This document shows, in pieces, positions 10,903 to 22,437 of a stretch of DNA of 64,000 nt (positions within the stretch are counted from its first letter, which is position 1; every line of letters starts with the position of its first letter). Below the pieces are notes generated by a model, which had not been told where the DNA came from, ran no database searches, and saw nothing but the letters and a program-made list of their open reading frames with translations. The stretch is from Scylla paramamosain (taxonomy: Eukaryota > Arthropoda > Malacostraca > Decapoda > Portunidae): the NCBI RefSeq assembly GCF_035594125.1, contig NC_087192.1, forward strand, positions 10,392,501 to 10,456,500. Reading direction: 5' to 3'. The position numbers and the translations under genes are program-made.

Positions 10903-12821
10903 TTCATTAATAGAAAGTGTCAAAATTTCTGAAGATCTAGCTCCCCTCGTGACTTCTGGCACTCCCCAAAAACACCTCCAATAATTTGGCTTCTTCATCT
11001 TTCTCTTCTCTATTTCAACCTGATGGCACCAATGCCATCTCATCTATTTCTAAAGTTGAACTCTGCTCAAACTTTTGCTAAAAACATTATCATGGATGAT
11101 TTAAGATGATGACAACCCTCTCCTCCACCCTCTGACTACTTCATCCTACCCAATAAAATCCTTCGCAGTGATGTTTTTCATGCCCTCGCTGGCCTAAACC
11201 CTCGGAAGGCTTATGGACCTGATGGGGTCCCTCCTATTGCTCTCCGAAATTGTGCCTCCGTGCTCGCACCTTGCCTAGTCTTTCAACTCTGTCTATGAAC
11301 GTCTACCTTTCCTTCTTGGTGGAAGCTTGTCTACATTCAACCTGTTAGTAAAAAGGGTGATCGTTCTAATCCCTCATACTACCGTCCTATTGCTTTTATT
11401 TTCTGCCTATCTATTCTGCTTATCTATTCTGCCTATCTAAAGGTTTTGAATCCGTCCTCAATAGGAAGATTCTTAAACATCTATTATTTCATGACCTTCT
11501 ATCTGATTGCCAGTATGGGTTCCGTCAAGTCCGCTCTATTGGTGACCTTCTGGCATTCCTTACTGAGTCTTGGTCATCCTCTTTTAGAGATTTTGTTGAA
11601 ACTTTTGCTGTTGCCTTAGACATATCAAAAGCTTTTAATAGAGTCTGGCACAAAACTTTGATTTCCAAACTACCCTCCTACGGCTTCTATCCTTCTATCT
11701 CTAACTTCATCTCGAGTTTCTTTTTTGACCATTCTTTTGCTGCAGTGGTAGACGGTCACTGTTCTTCTCCTAAATCTGTTAACAGGGGTGTTCCTCAGGG
11801 TTCTGTCTTGTCACCCATTCTCTTCCCATTATTCATCAATGATTTTCTAAGCCAAACTTCTTGTCCTATCCACTCCTACGCTGATGATACATCTGCACTT
11901 TTCCACGTCTTTTCCTAGATGTCCAACCCTTCAGGAAGTAAACAGTTTTCGCAAGGAAGCCACAGAACGCCTGACTTCTGATCTATCTAAAATTTCTAAA
12001 TGGGGCAGAGCAAACTTGGTATTGTTCAATGCCTCATAAATTCATTCCTCCATCTATCAACTCGACACAATCTTCCAGACAACTATCCCATCTTCTACAG
12101 TTATACTCAACTGTCACCCTCTTCTACACTGAACATCCTTGGTCTGTCCATTACTTATAATCTAAACTAGAAACCTTACATCTCATCTCTAGCTAAAATA
12201 ACTTCTGTGAAGTTAGGGGTTGTGGTCGTCTTCACCAGTTTTTCTCACCCTTCCACTTGCTAACTCAGTACAGGGACCTTATCTGTCATTGTATGGAGTA
12301 TGCTTCAAATGTATGGGGGATTTCCACTCATACCGCTCTTTTATAGAGGGTGGAATGAAAAACTTTTTGTCTCTACTCTTCTACTCTGACTGACTGCTCT
12401 CAGCCTCTTTCTCATCGCCGCAATGTTACGTCTCTTACTATCTTCTACCGCTATTTTCAAGTCAATTGCTCCTCTAATCCTGCTAACTGCATGCCTCACC
12501 TCCTCCCACGGCTTCGCTGCACAAGACTTTCTTCTTTCCCTCACCCCGACCTTGTCCACCTCTCTAATGCAAGAGTCAACCAATATTCTGTCATTCATCC
12601 CTTTCTCAGGTAAACTCTGGAACTCCCTGCCTGCTTCTGTATTTCCTTCTGCCTATGATTTGAACTCTTTCAAGAGGGAGGTTTCAAGAGACTTATTCTA
12701 TAATTCTGTAATTTCTGACAACCGCTTTCGACTCTGTTCGGAGAACTCAGTGGGCCTTTTTTTATTATAGTTTTGTTGCTCTTGGCCGGTGCCCCTCCTA
12801 TACGAAAAAAAAAAAAAAAAA
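10903..12821 (+). mobile_element. LINE family 1 copy A, 5'-truncated
   Basis: A plus-strand copy of the family best seen at 15493-18747. It begins at the position equivalent to 16836 there, within the endonuclease-RT linker (CATTAATAGAAAGTGTC), and ends in CTCCTATACG plus a 17-base A tail. Order: linker, RT fingers ([19 protein letters not shown], 11190), motif A ALDISKAFNR (about 11617), motif B RGVPQGSVLSPILF (about 11785), motif C YADDTS (about 11878), and a C-terminal region ending near 12690. Many indels and stops make it a dead copy, older than copy B. Flanks show no clear target duplication. Confidence 0.9.
11658..11918 (+). pseudogene. LINE family 1 copy A, RT core fragment
   Basis: 86 open codons cover the RT palm between motif A and motif C: SKLPSYGFYPS, then GVPQGSVLSPILF (motif B) and YADD (motif C, both catalytic aspartates kept). 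The frame is lost directly after the YADD motif where one or more bases differ from copy B. This is a fragment of a once ~1000-codon ORF. Confidence 0.75.
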
Positions 12822-13330
12822 CTTCATACCTTTTATTTCACTCTAGATGACTTTTTAAGTGCTTCTTTAAGCTGATTTACATATAAATGTAATTAAGAAT
12901 AAACAAAAAGTAAACAAGCCCCTCAAAACGAACTTGATTAATCTAACAGCCAATCAAGATAATAGTAAACTCTTATTTTAAGGTTGATATTAAAAAAAAC
13001 CAAGATGTCTACCTTGAGGGTTCTGCGAATATTAAATAATTTTCTTTATTTATATATATATTTTTTTAATGAGAATTAAAAATGAATAGTTAACCTAATT
13101 AAGACAAAGCCAACGAACTTAAAATTCTGCTCACAAGGGACTGGACAACAAGGAGGCATCGAGTGACATTCTTGCGTCAGGCAGTGAGACGGGACACAAA
13201 TGTATACTCATGTGCTAGACCTACAAAGAGTGACAAAAGGAACACAAAACATTGACTAACATCATATCCTGGTACATTATTACCCTCCTTGAGTATTCAA
13301 TAACATATTTTCCTCGACACGCGCGCGCGT
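12822..13330. other. AT-rich unassigned sequence
   Basis: No gene or named repeat seen; short A/T runs only. Confidence 0.5.
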
Positions 13331-14100
<770 letters not shown>

Positions 14101-14103
14101 CTC

Positions 14104-14285
14104 TCCTGTGGCCCCGCTGCACAAGACTTTTCAGTTACATATTTTCTCCCTTATGTTGTTCGTCTAACGCAAACTTAAGCAGTGCCTTCACTCCTTCATC
14201 CCCTTCACTGATAAACTCTGGAACTCCCTGCCTCTTTTTGTTTTCCCCTTCCTATGACTTGAACTGCTTCACGAGAGGAGCATAG
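14104..14285 (+). mobile_element. LINE family 1 fragment, 3' coding end
   Basis: A 5'-truncated, internally shortened fragment matches the C-terminal region of family 1 (CCGCTGCACAAGACTTT, AAACTCTGGAACTCCCTGCC, TATGACTTGAACT). It stops near the end of the coding region, without the UTR or A tail. Confidence 0.75.
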
Positions 14286-14635
14286 GGTCATCGCAAAAGT
14301 TGTGCATCATTTTGGATTTTTCTTGGGGCGTAATGGAGGGGGATGGGGATGGTAAAGTAGCGGTCTTCCATCCCCCCCCTTTGACCAGCTTCCTTCATGC
14401 ATGAAAAAAAAAAAAAAAACCTTCCAAGAGTGTATTGTGCATCTGTCAAAATTAGGATGATCCTGAGACTTGCAGGTGACAGAAGCACAAGATCTAAGGC
14501 TTCATTAGTAAGTCTGATAGCGCAGTGAGTGAGCGAATCACACGTCTGCAAATAATCAACTTAAGACCTGGAAGTTAGGCATGTTGTTTAAGTAACGGGA
14601 CGGTGGAGTACCATTCCGGTATTATTGCTGCTGCT
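14286..14635. other. Unassigned sequence
   Basis: No gene recognised. A run of 16-17 A lies at 14403-14419. Confidence 0.45.
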
Positions 14636-14711
14636 GCTTTGTTGTTGTTGTTGTTGTTGTTGTTGTTATTGTTGTTGAGAGGGTTGGGAGTAGTAGTAGT
14701 AGTAGTAGTAG

Positions 14712-14743
<32 letters not shown>

Positions 14744-15058
14744 GAGAGGGTTGGGAGTAGTAGTAGTTGTTGTTGTTGTTGTTGTTGAGAGGGTTAATAG
14801 TAGTAGTAGTAGTAGTTGTTGTTGTTGTTGTTGTTGTTGAGAGGGTTGGGAGTAGTAGTTGTTGTTGTTGTTGTTGTTGTTGAGAGGGTTGGGAGTAGTT
14901 GTTGTTGAGAGGGTTGGGAGTAGTAGTTGTTGTTGTTGTTGTTGTTGTTGAGAGGGTTGAGAGTAGTAGTTGTTGTTGTTGTTGTTGTTGTTGAGAGGGT
15001 TGGGAGTAGTAGTAGTAGTTGTTGTTGTTGTTGTTGAGAGGGTTGGGAGTAGTAGTAG

Positions 15059-15090
<32 letters not shown>

Positions 15091-15236
15091 GAGAGGGTTG
15101 GGAGTAGTAGTTGTTGTTGTTGTTGTTGAGAGGGTTGGGAGTAGTAGTTGTTGTTGCTGTTGTTGTTGAGAGGGTTGGGAGTAGTAGTTGTTGTTGTTGT
15201 TGTTGTTGTTGAGAGGGTTGAGGGTAGTAGTAGTAG

Positions 15237-15277
<41 letters not shown>

Positions 15278-15303
15278 GACAGGGTTGGGAGTAGTAGTAG
15301 TAG

Positions 15304-15338
<35 letters not shown>

Positions 15339-15476
15339 GAGAGGGTTGGGAGTAGTAGTTGTTGTTGTTGTTGTTGTTGAGAGGGTTGGGAGTAGTAGTT
15401 GTTGTTGTTGTTGTTGTTGAGAGGGTTGAGAGTAATAGTAGTTGTTGTTGTTGTTGTTGTTGAGAGGGTTGAGGAG
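14636..15476. repeat. GTT/GTA minisatellite with G-rich core
   Basis: About 18 units, each with a core close to GAGAGGGTTGGGAGTAGTAG followed by a variable number of TTG triplets. Unit length runs from about 24 to 66 bp because the TTG and GTA counts differ. The core also varies (TTGAGAG, TTAATAG, GACAGGG). All frames are open on the minus strand (poly-Gln/Asn/Thr), which is a by-product of the triplets. It ends about 17 bp before the 5' end of LINE copy B. Confidence 0.95.
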
Positions 15477-15685
15477 GATGCAGTAATGAGAAGGAGGCAG
15501 TAGACACCTGCCGAAACGATAATTACCCCCAGTGAGGTCTAAAGCACTGTTCAGGGGGTGCTGTGAACTTATCATTACAAAGGGGCAGTCATAGCCTGCC
15601 CTCTAAAGACAACTCTCTTCCACCACACAAAACTACAAGCACCTAATAACACACACACCCTTCACTCAAAAATTTTAAAATCATC

Positions 15686-16255
15686 ATGGCGACTCCTACA
15701 CCAGCCTCGGAGTCCCCATCTGGGGAGGGGACCATAAATTTCCCCAGGTCAAACTGCCTTTCTGTCGACGACCCTAAGTGTCTTGACACTCCTCTCAATT
15801 TTTTCTTCATTAACTTCTGCAACATTCGCGGTCTAAGATCTAATTTTCAATCTGTAGAACACCACCTCTCCTCTTCTAAACCTCATCTTCTTTTCCTCAC
15901 TGAAACTCAGGTGTCAGAGGCAACTGACAGTAACCCCTTTTCTGTTCCCTCCTACTTTCTCTATCCTCATTTTCGATCCAAAGCTGGATGCTGCGTTTAT
16001 GTGTGCAATGACGTAACCTGCTCTCGTGCCCAAGCTCTTGAATTTTCTGAGTTTTCCACCATCTGGCTACAACTACAGAGTCACTCTCATACTAAATTTA
16101 TCTGTGCTGTATACCTCTCACCTAACTCCTCTGACTATAAGAAATTCTTTGACTACTTAACTTCCAAAGTGGAACACATTCCCTTTTGCAGAGATCTCCA
16201 TTCTTGGAGACTTCAATGTTCACCACCAGCTTTGGCTTTCCTCTCCCTTCATTGA
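15686..16255 (+). pseudogene. LINE family 1 copy B, endonuclease N-terminal part
   Basis: The start ATGGCGACTCCTACACC is shared by the three 5' ends in the window, which supports it as the family start. The product opens with a Ser/Pro-rich leader (PTPASESPSGEG). APE-type endonuclease motifs follow: NFCNIRGLRSNF (N), LLFLTETQV (catalytic Glu) and a CCVYV strand. An 11-nt deletion near 16180 ends the true frame, so the last ~25 residues here are out of frame. The true frame resumes in 16308-17240. The intact protein would nick target DNA and prime reverse transcription in the nucleus. Confidence 0.8.
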
Positions 16256-16307
16256 CCATCCTGGTGAACTAGCCTACAACTTTGCTACCCTCCATGACCT
16301 AGAGCAA

Positions 16308-17240
16308 TTGGTGCAACACCCTACTCATATTCCTGACCGTCTTGGAGATACACCCAACATTCTTGACCTTTTTCTGACCTCTAATCTTTCTGCTTGTGCT
16401 GTCACCCTTTCTTCTCCGTTGGGCTCCTCCGATCACAATCTCATATCTTTATCTTGTCCTATCGCTCCAATCCCTCCTCAGGATCCCCCTAAGCGAAGGT
16501 GCCTCTGGCGTTTTGCCTCTGCTAGTTGGAGGGACCTGAGGAGGTATTTTGCTGATTTTCCTTGGAATGACTACTGCTTCCGTGTCAGAGACCCCTCTTT
16601 GTGTGCTGAGAGCATAACAGAGGTGATAGTGTCTGGCATGGAGGCGTACATTCCTCACTCTTTTTCTCGTCCTAAACCTTCTAAACCTTGGTTTAACGCA
16701 GCTTGTTCTCGTGCTATACATGATAGAGAGGTGGCCCACAAAAGGTACTTAAGCCTTCCATCACCAGAATCTCATGCACTTTATATTTCTGCCCGGAACC
16801 ATGCCAAGTCTGTTCTCCAACTAGCCAAAAACTCCTTCATTAACAGAAAGTGTCAAAATTTTTCAAGGACTAACTCCCCTCGTGACTTCTGGTATCTAGC
16901 CAAAAATATCTCCAATAACTTTGCTTCTTCTTCTTTCCCTCCTCTATTTCAACCAGATGACACCACTGCTATCACATCTATTTCTAAAGGTGAACTCTTT
17001 GCTCAAACCTTTGCTAAAAACTCTACATTGGACGATTCTGGGCTTGTTCCTCCCTCTCCTCCACCCTCTGACTACTTCATGCCACCTGTTAAAATTCTTC
17101 GCAATGATGTTTTCCATGTCCTCTCTGGCCTAAACCCTTGGAAGGCTTATGGACCTGATGGAATCCCTCCTATTGTTCTCCGAAACTGTGCCTCCGTGCT
17201 TGCACCTTGCCTAGTCAAACTCTTTCAGCTCTGTCTGTGA
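16308..17240 (+). pseudogene. LINE family 1 copy B, endonuclease C-term to RT fingers
   Basis: 310 codons continue the frame after the 11-nt deletion. They show [13 protein letters not shown] and [11 protein letters not shown] (the SDH motif of APE-type endonucleases, residues about 45-55 of this stretch). A long linker with [24 protein letters not shown] follows, and then the start of RT ([15 protein letters not shown]). It ends at TGA 17238-17240, where the copy at 43920 has TCA, so this is a point nonsense mutation. The methionine at 16308 is internal and not a real start. Confidence 0.8.
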
Positions 17241-17529
17241 ACATCTGCCTTTCCTTCTTGCTGGAAGTTTGCCTACATTCAACCTGTTCCTAAAAAGGGT
17301 GACCGTTCTAATCCCTCAAACTACCGTCCTATTGCTTTAATTTCCTTCCTATCTAAAGTTTTTGAATCTATCCTCAACAAGAAGATTCTTAAACATCTAT
17401 CACTTCACAACTTCTATCTGATCGCCAGTATGGGTTCCGTCAAGGCCATTCTACTGGTGATCTTCTGGCTTTCCTTACTGAGTCTTGGTCATCCTCCTTT
17501 AGAGATTTTGGTGAAACTTTTGCTGTTAC

Positions 17530-17850
17530 TTGGACATATCAAAAGCTTTTGATAGAGTCTGCAACAAAGCTTTGATTTCCAAACTACCCTCCTACGGTTT
17601 CTATCCTTCCCTCTGTAACTTCATCTCAAGTTTCCTTTCTGACCGTTCTATTGCTGCTGTGGTAGACGGTCACTGTTCTTCTCCTAAATCTATTAACAGT
17701 GGTGTTCCTCAGGGTCTTGTCCTGTCACCCACTCTTTTCTTCTTATTCATTAATGACCTTCTAAACCAAACTTCTTGTCCTATCCACTTCTACGCTGATG
17801 ATACCACCCTGCACTTTTCCACGTCTTTTCATAGACGTCCAACCCTTTAG
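17530..17850 (+). pseudogene. LINE family 1 copy B, RT catalytic core
   Basis: 106 codons contain RT motif A (DISKAFDRV), motif B (SGVPQGLVLSPTLFF; serine of PQGS is Leu here) and motif C (FYADDTTLHF) with both aspartates. It is separated from the upstream segment by two single-base deletions and from the downstream C-terminal part by a frameshift after YADD. A working RT would need these repaired; the copy is inactive as it stands. Confidence 0.8.
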
Positions 17851-18213
17851 GAGGTAAACATTTCACGCATGGAAGCCACAGAACGCTTGACTTCTGATCT
17901 TTCTAAAATTTCTGATTGGGCAGAGCAAACTTGGTATTGTTCAATGCCTCAAAAACTCAATTCCTCCATCTATCAACTCGACACAACCTTCCAGACAACT
18001 ATCCCTTCTTCTTCAATGACACTCAACTGTCCTCCTCTTCTACACTGAACATCCTCGGTCTGTCCTTTAATTATAATCTGAACTGGAAACTTCACATCTC
18101 ATCTCTAGCAAAAAACAGCTTCTATGAAGTTAGGCGTTCTGAGACGTCTCCGTCAGTTTTTCTCACCTCCCTAGCTGCTAACTCTGTACAAGGGCCTTAT
18201 CCATGTATGGAGT

Positions 18214-18633
18214 ATGCTTCACATGTCTGGGGGGGGGGGTCCCACTCATACTGCTCTTCTAGACAGGATGGAATCAAAAGCTTTTCGTCTCATTAACTCC
18301 TCTCCTCTAACTGACTGTCTTCAGCCTCTCTCTCACCGCCGCAATGTTGCTTATCTAGCTGTCTTCTACCGCTATTTTCATGGTAACTGCTTTTCTGATC
18401 TCGCTAACTGCATGCCTCCCCTCCTCCCGCGGCCTCGCTGCACAAGACTTTCTTCTTTCTCTCACCCCTATTCTGTCCACCTCTCCAACGCAAGAGTTAA
18501 CCAGTATTCTCAATCATTCATCCCTTTCTCTGGTAAACTCTGGAACTCCCTGCCTGCTTCTGTATTTCCACCTTCCTATGACTTGAATTCCTTCAAGAGG
18601 GAGGTTTCAAGACACTTATTCATCAATTTTTGA
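18214..18633 (+). pseudogene. LINE family 1 copy B, C-terminal region
   Basis: 139 codons cover the LINE C-terminal domain with the family signature RLINSSPLTDCLQPLSHRRN, FYRYFHGNC, RPRCTRLSSFSHPYSV and FSGKLWNSLPASVFPP, ending at the natural stop. The same block identifies every other copy here (12423, 28000, 46200, 56450, 62700). It includes a G run (about 18229-18239) that causes a slip relative to the upstream frame. Confidence 0.75.
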
Positions 18634-18747
18634 CTACTGCTTTGACCCTTTTATGGGACTGGCATTTCAGTGGACATTTTTTTTTATTGGATTTTTGTTG
18701 CCCCTGGCAAATGTCATTTCTACATAAAAAAAAAATAATAATAATAC

Positions 18748-19489
18748 TTAGATTGCTGTTAACTAAAACCTTTAATTTCTCATATAGTACCATTCTGCAA
18801 AAACACTTCCTCCTCATTTTCTTTCTAGACTCCGAAGGATCTCTGGTGTAACGAAAAATGCCGTAATGTTACAATAATATATCTTTCTGTACCTGCTCGT
18901 AATACCAAACTGAATTCTGTAATTATATCTTACCAGTGTATTGTTATATTACATTGTACAGCTCATAAAGAATTCACTTCAATTGCTGGTATTATTATCC
19001 GTGTAGGAATGATACTGTTGTCTGTGCCTTTCTTTCGTCTTGGTTTTGCGTTACGGGCCTGCTGCGGCGGAAGGGAGGGGTGGTGGGGAAAGTGGGCAGT
19101 GCCTGCATGCTTGGCGTGGTGACGATGGGAAACCGCAACCTAACTCTCTTATCGAAGTTTCGACAAAGTAATATGTTTACTACGACCCAATAATGTCATT
19201 GACTATTGACATCATCTCCACGCTTTGGTCGGTGTCTGTTCTGCCTCCTACAGTAAATTACTATGTGTATCGCACAGTATCTTCCTGTTTGATTCCCCGC
19301 GTATTTTTTTAATTAATTAATTATTTTTTTTTACATTTGCATTTAGCATTTTATGTTTTGTGTTTTAAATATCTTCCCTCTTCCTGAAAAGTGTAACCTT
19401 AAAGAAAGGCTGGTCTTTATATTAATGCCAGTCTGTACTAAAGTGTAACACGTAACAGACCAAAAATAAATATCTCAAATGTTTTAAAT
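18748..19489. other. Unassigned AT-rich sequence
   Basis: No gene or repeat family recognised; an A/T run lies around 19305-19335. Confidence 0.5.
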
Positions 19490-19558
19490 GGTGATGTGGT
19501 GATGGTGGTGGTACTACTACTACAACTACTAGTGGTGATGGTGGTGATGCTGCTGCTG

Positions 19559-19622
<64 letters not shown>

Positions 19623-19668
19623 TTCTACTGCTAAAACAACAACAATAATAACAACAACAACTACAACA

Positions 19669-19724
<56 letters not shown>

Positions 19725-19760
19725 TATTACTACTATTACTAATAAAACAACTGCAAGTAC
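19490..19760. repeat. Compound trinucleotide microsatellite, mainly (CTA)n
   Basis: GGT/GAT, CTG, then long CTA runs, a short AAC block and a second CTA run. The open frames on the minus strand (poly-Val) come from the repeat. Confidence 0.9.
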
Positions 19761-20481
19761 TACTACTGCTATTACAATAACTCCTTCATCGTCAGGAGCG
19801 TATAACATGCTAAAATTTCTCACCTGTTTGCCAGCAGCGAATGTTACATCACGTATTCCCACACCATTATGATTACAATGTGTATTTCTGATCACGTATG
19901 TCACGCTTTCGACTCATAAATAAGGCACTGGCTACTCTCTGAGGCAGCAGATGAGCACTAACGACTCTCATCTCTGGTAGCATTCTTTGGGCGATCAATA
20001 GAGTAGTTGGTGTAGAGGATGCTAATGGTTCCCGCATGTTTCTCTGCCTAGCATCCTATTTCCCCTCATTATCATCCCCACCACGGAGACATATATACAT
20101 CCAAAATAAATGAGCAGATAGGTAGATAGATAGATAGAAAGATAGATAGATTAGACAGATAAATAGGTAGGTAGGTAGGTTGGTAGATGGGTAGATACGA
20201 AGAAAATAAGTAAATAGATAAATTAATAAATAAGTAAACGATACTATTTTGTAGGAAATATACATGATATAGAAAGTAATATTACCAACTGTCATGTTTG
20301 GAAAACTGAGAGTTGTTCGACACTCTCACTTAGTCAAAATTAATGAAAATCATGATTCATGCTTACCTTGAGGAGCGGGAGCAGCTCGGACACCAGTGAC
20401 AGGGAAGCGCTTGCCCTTCTCCGCTTCAGGCAATAATGAACACATTTCTGAAAAAAAAAGTAAAAATCATCTTGAGGATGC
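19761..20481. other. Unassigned sequence with imperfect GATA tract
   Basis: A GATA/GGTA-type imperfect tetranucleotide tract lies at 20115-20215. The rest shows no gene. Confidence 0.5.

Positions 20482-20552
<71 letters not shown>
20482..20552. repeat. (AC)n microsatellite
   Basis: About 70 bp of uninterrupted AC. Confidence 0.95.
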
Positions 20553-20554
<2 letters not shown>

Positions 20555-21215
20555 GCAAAGTGTAATTCACGTTAACACTAACAATATTCAATACGTATTA
20601 TTTTGACGTTTAAAAATCACTTTCAATGTCACTGATCTGAAAACTGAGGAGAGTTCTATTTCCATATTATGCTCATTATATAAGTCCTGATAATATGAAG
20701 TCTTGTTTAAAGAAAATTAAGGATGTTGAAAAAAATGAAGAGAGAGACAGAGAAAAAAAAAAAGAAAACTGACGAAGTGATGAGCAAGTGTAATAAACCA
20801 CATGAAAGGAATGTAAAAATTTGGCAATTGAATTGAGAACTCTTGGGTACGTTCTTCACCGAGGGACCAGATGAAGGGAAGAAAGGAGGTCAACAGGAAC
20901 GTTATGATGAAACAAAGAAGCGGTATGTAAGACGCATATTCATTCTTCCAGCAGATTATGCACACAGAAGAAACACTTTTTAGCTTTATTTGTTGATTCT
21001 GATGTATGCATCAAGACTTGTGAATAGAAAAAAAAATATTAGTTCACAGCCAAGTTCATAAACAAGTGAAAAATCTGCTCAGGTTGGCGAGAGTGAAGCC
21101 CCGATGTAGGTTTTCAGGCAGGATATTAAATTTGTATGAATTTCCATGAATATCGCCAGCCTAGCGTGGTGTGTTGGGTGGTTTGAGAGCAGTGAGTGAT
21201 GGAAGGGGACTGAAT
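20553..21215. other. Unassigned AT-rich sequence
   Basis: No supported gene or repeat. Confidence 0.5.
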
Positions 21216-21645
21216 CAGTCAACTGGCCATTCAACCTACCAGTCAGTCAGTAAGCCTCTCAACAAACATGTCAATTAAACACTTAATCAGTCAGCCAACC
21301 AGTAAGTCAGTTAACTAGTAAGGCAACCAATCAGCCAGTAATTGTCAGTCTAACAGTCAGTCAGCCGGTCACTCATTCATTCAATTAGTCGGTCAGTCAG
21401 TCAGTCAACCAGTCAGTCAGTCAGTCAGGCGATCAAACAGTAAATTAGAAAATCAACCAGTCAGTTAATCATTAAGTCAGTCAGTCAGTCAAACATACAG
21501 TCAATAAGACAATAAGTGAGTCATTCTGTCATTTAATCAGTTAGTCAATTAGTTAGCCAGTCAACCAGTCAGTCAGTCAGTCAGCCAACCAGCCAGTCAG
21601 CTAGCCAGTCAGCCAGTGAGTCAGTAAGTCTGTTAGTGTCTTTCT
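21216..21645. repeat. Degenerate (CAGT)n tetranucleotide block
   Basis: About 430 bp are built from CAGT/CAAC/CAAT variants in near-perfect 4-bp register (for example CAGTCAGTCAGTCAACC). It is heavily substituted, so an old satellite-like tract. The block at 38398-38790 has the complementary-type motif. Confidence 0.85.

Positions 21646-22437
<792 letters not shown>

Larger units (their letters stand above)
15493..18747 (+). mobile_element. LINE family 1 copy B, near full length
   Basis: The best copy of the main LINE in the window, about 3.25 kb. It has a 5' UTR from GGAGGCAGTAGACACC, an ATG at 15686, an APE-type endonuclease, RT and C-terminal region ending at the TGA near 18633. The 3' UTR ends GTTGCCCCTGGCAAATG..CTACAT with an A tail that has grown into AATAAT repeats. 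The 5' end is defined by comparison with copies at 43920 and 47247. Few inactivating changes exist: an 11-nt deletion near 16180, TGA at 17238-17240 (TCA in the 43920 copy), and two 1-nt deletions near 17411 and 17530. Motif set fits Jockey-superfamily LINEs encoding endonuclease and RT in one frame; no gag-like ORF1 was found upstream. Confidence 0.93.

Noticed and set aside
14500..14560. tRNA-like or SINE head (GTCTGATAGCGCAGTGAG)
   Set aside because: No B-box with proper spacing and no cloverleaf could be drawn.
14622..15575. 317-codon poly-Gln/Asn/Thr frame on the minus strand
   Set aside because: Produced by the TTG/GTA minisatellite; every frame is open there.
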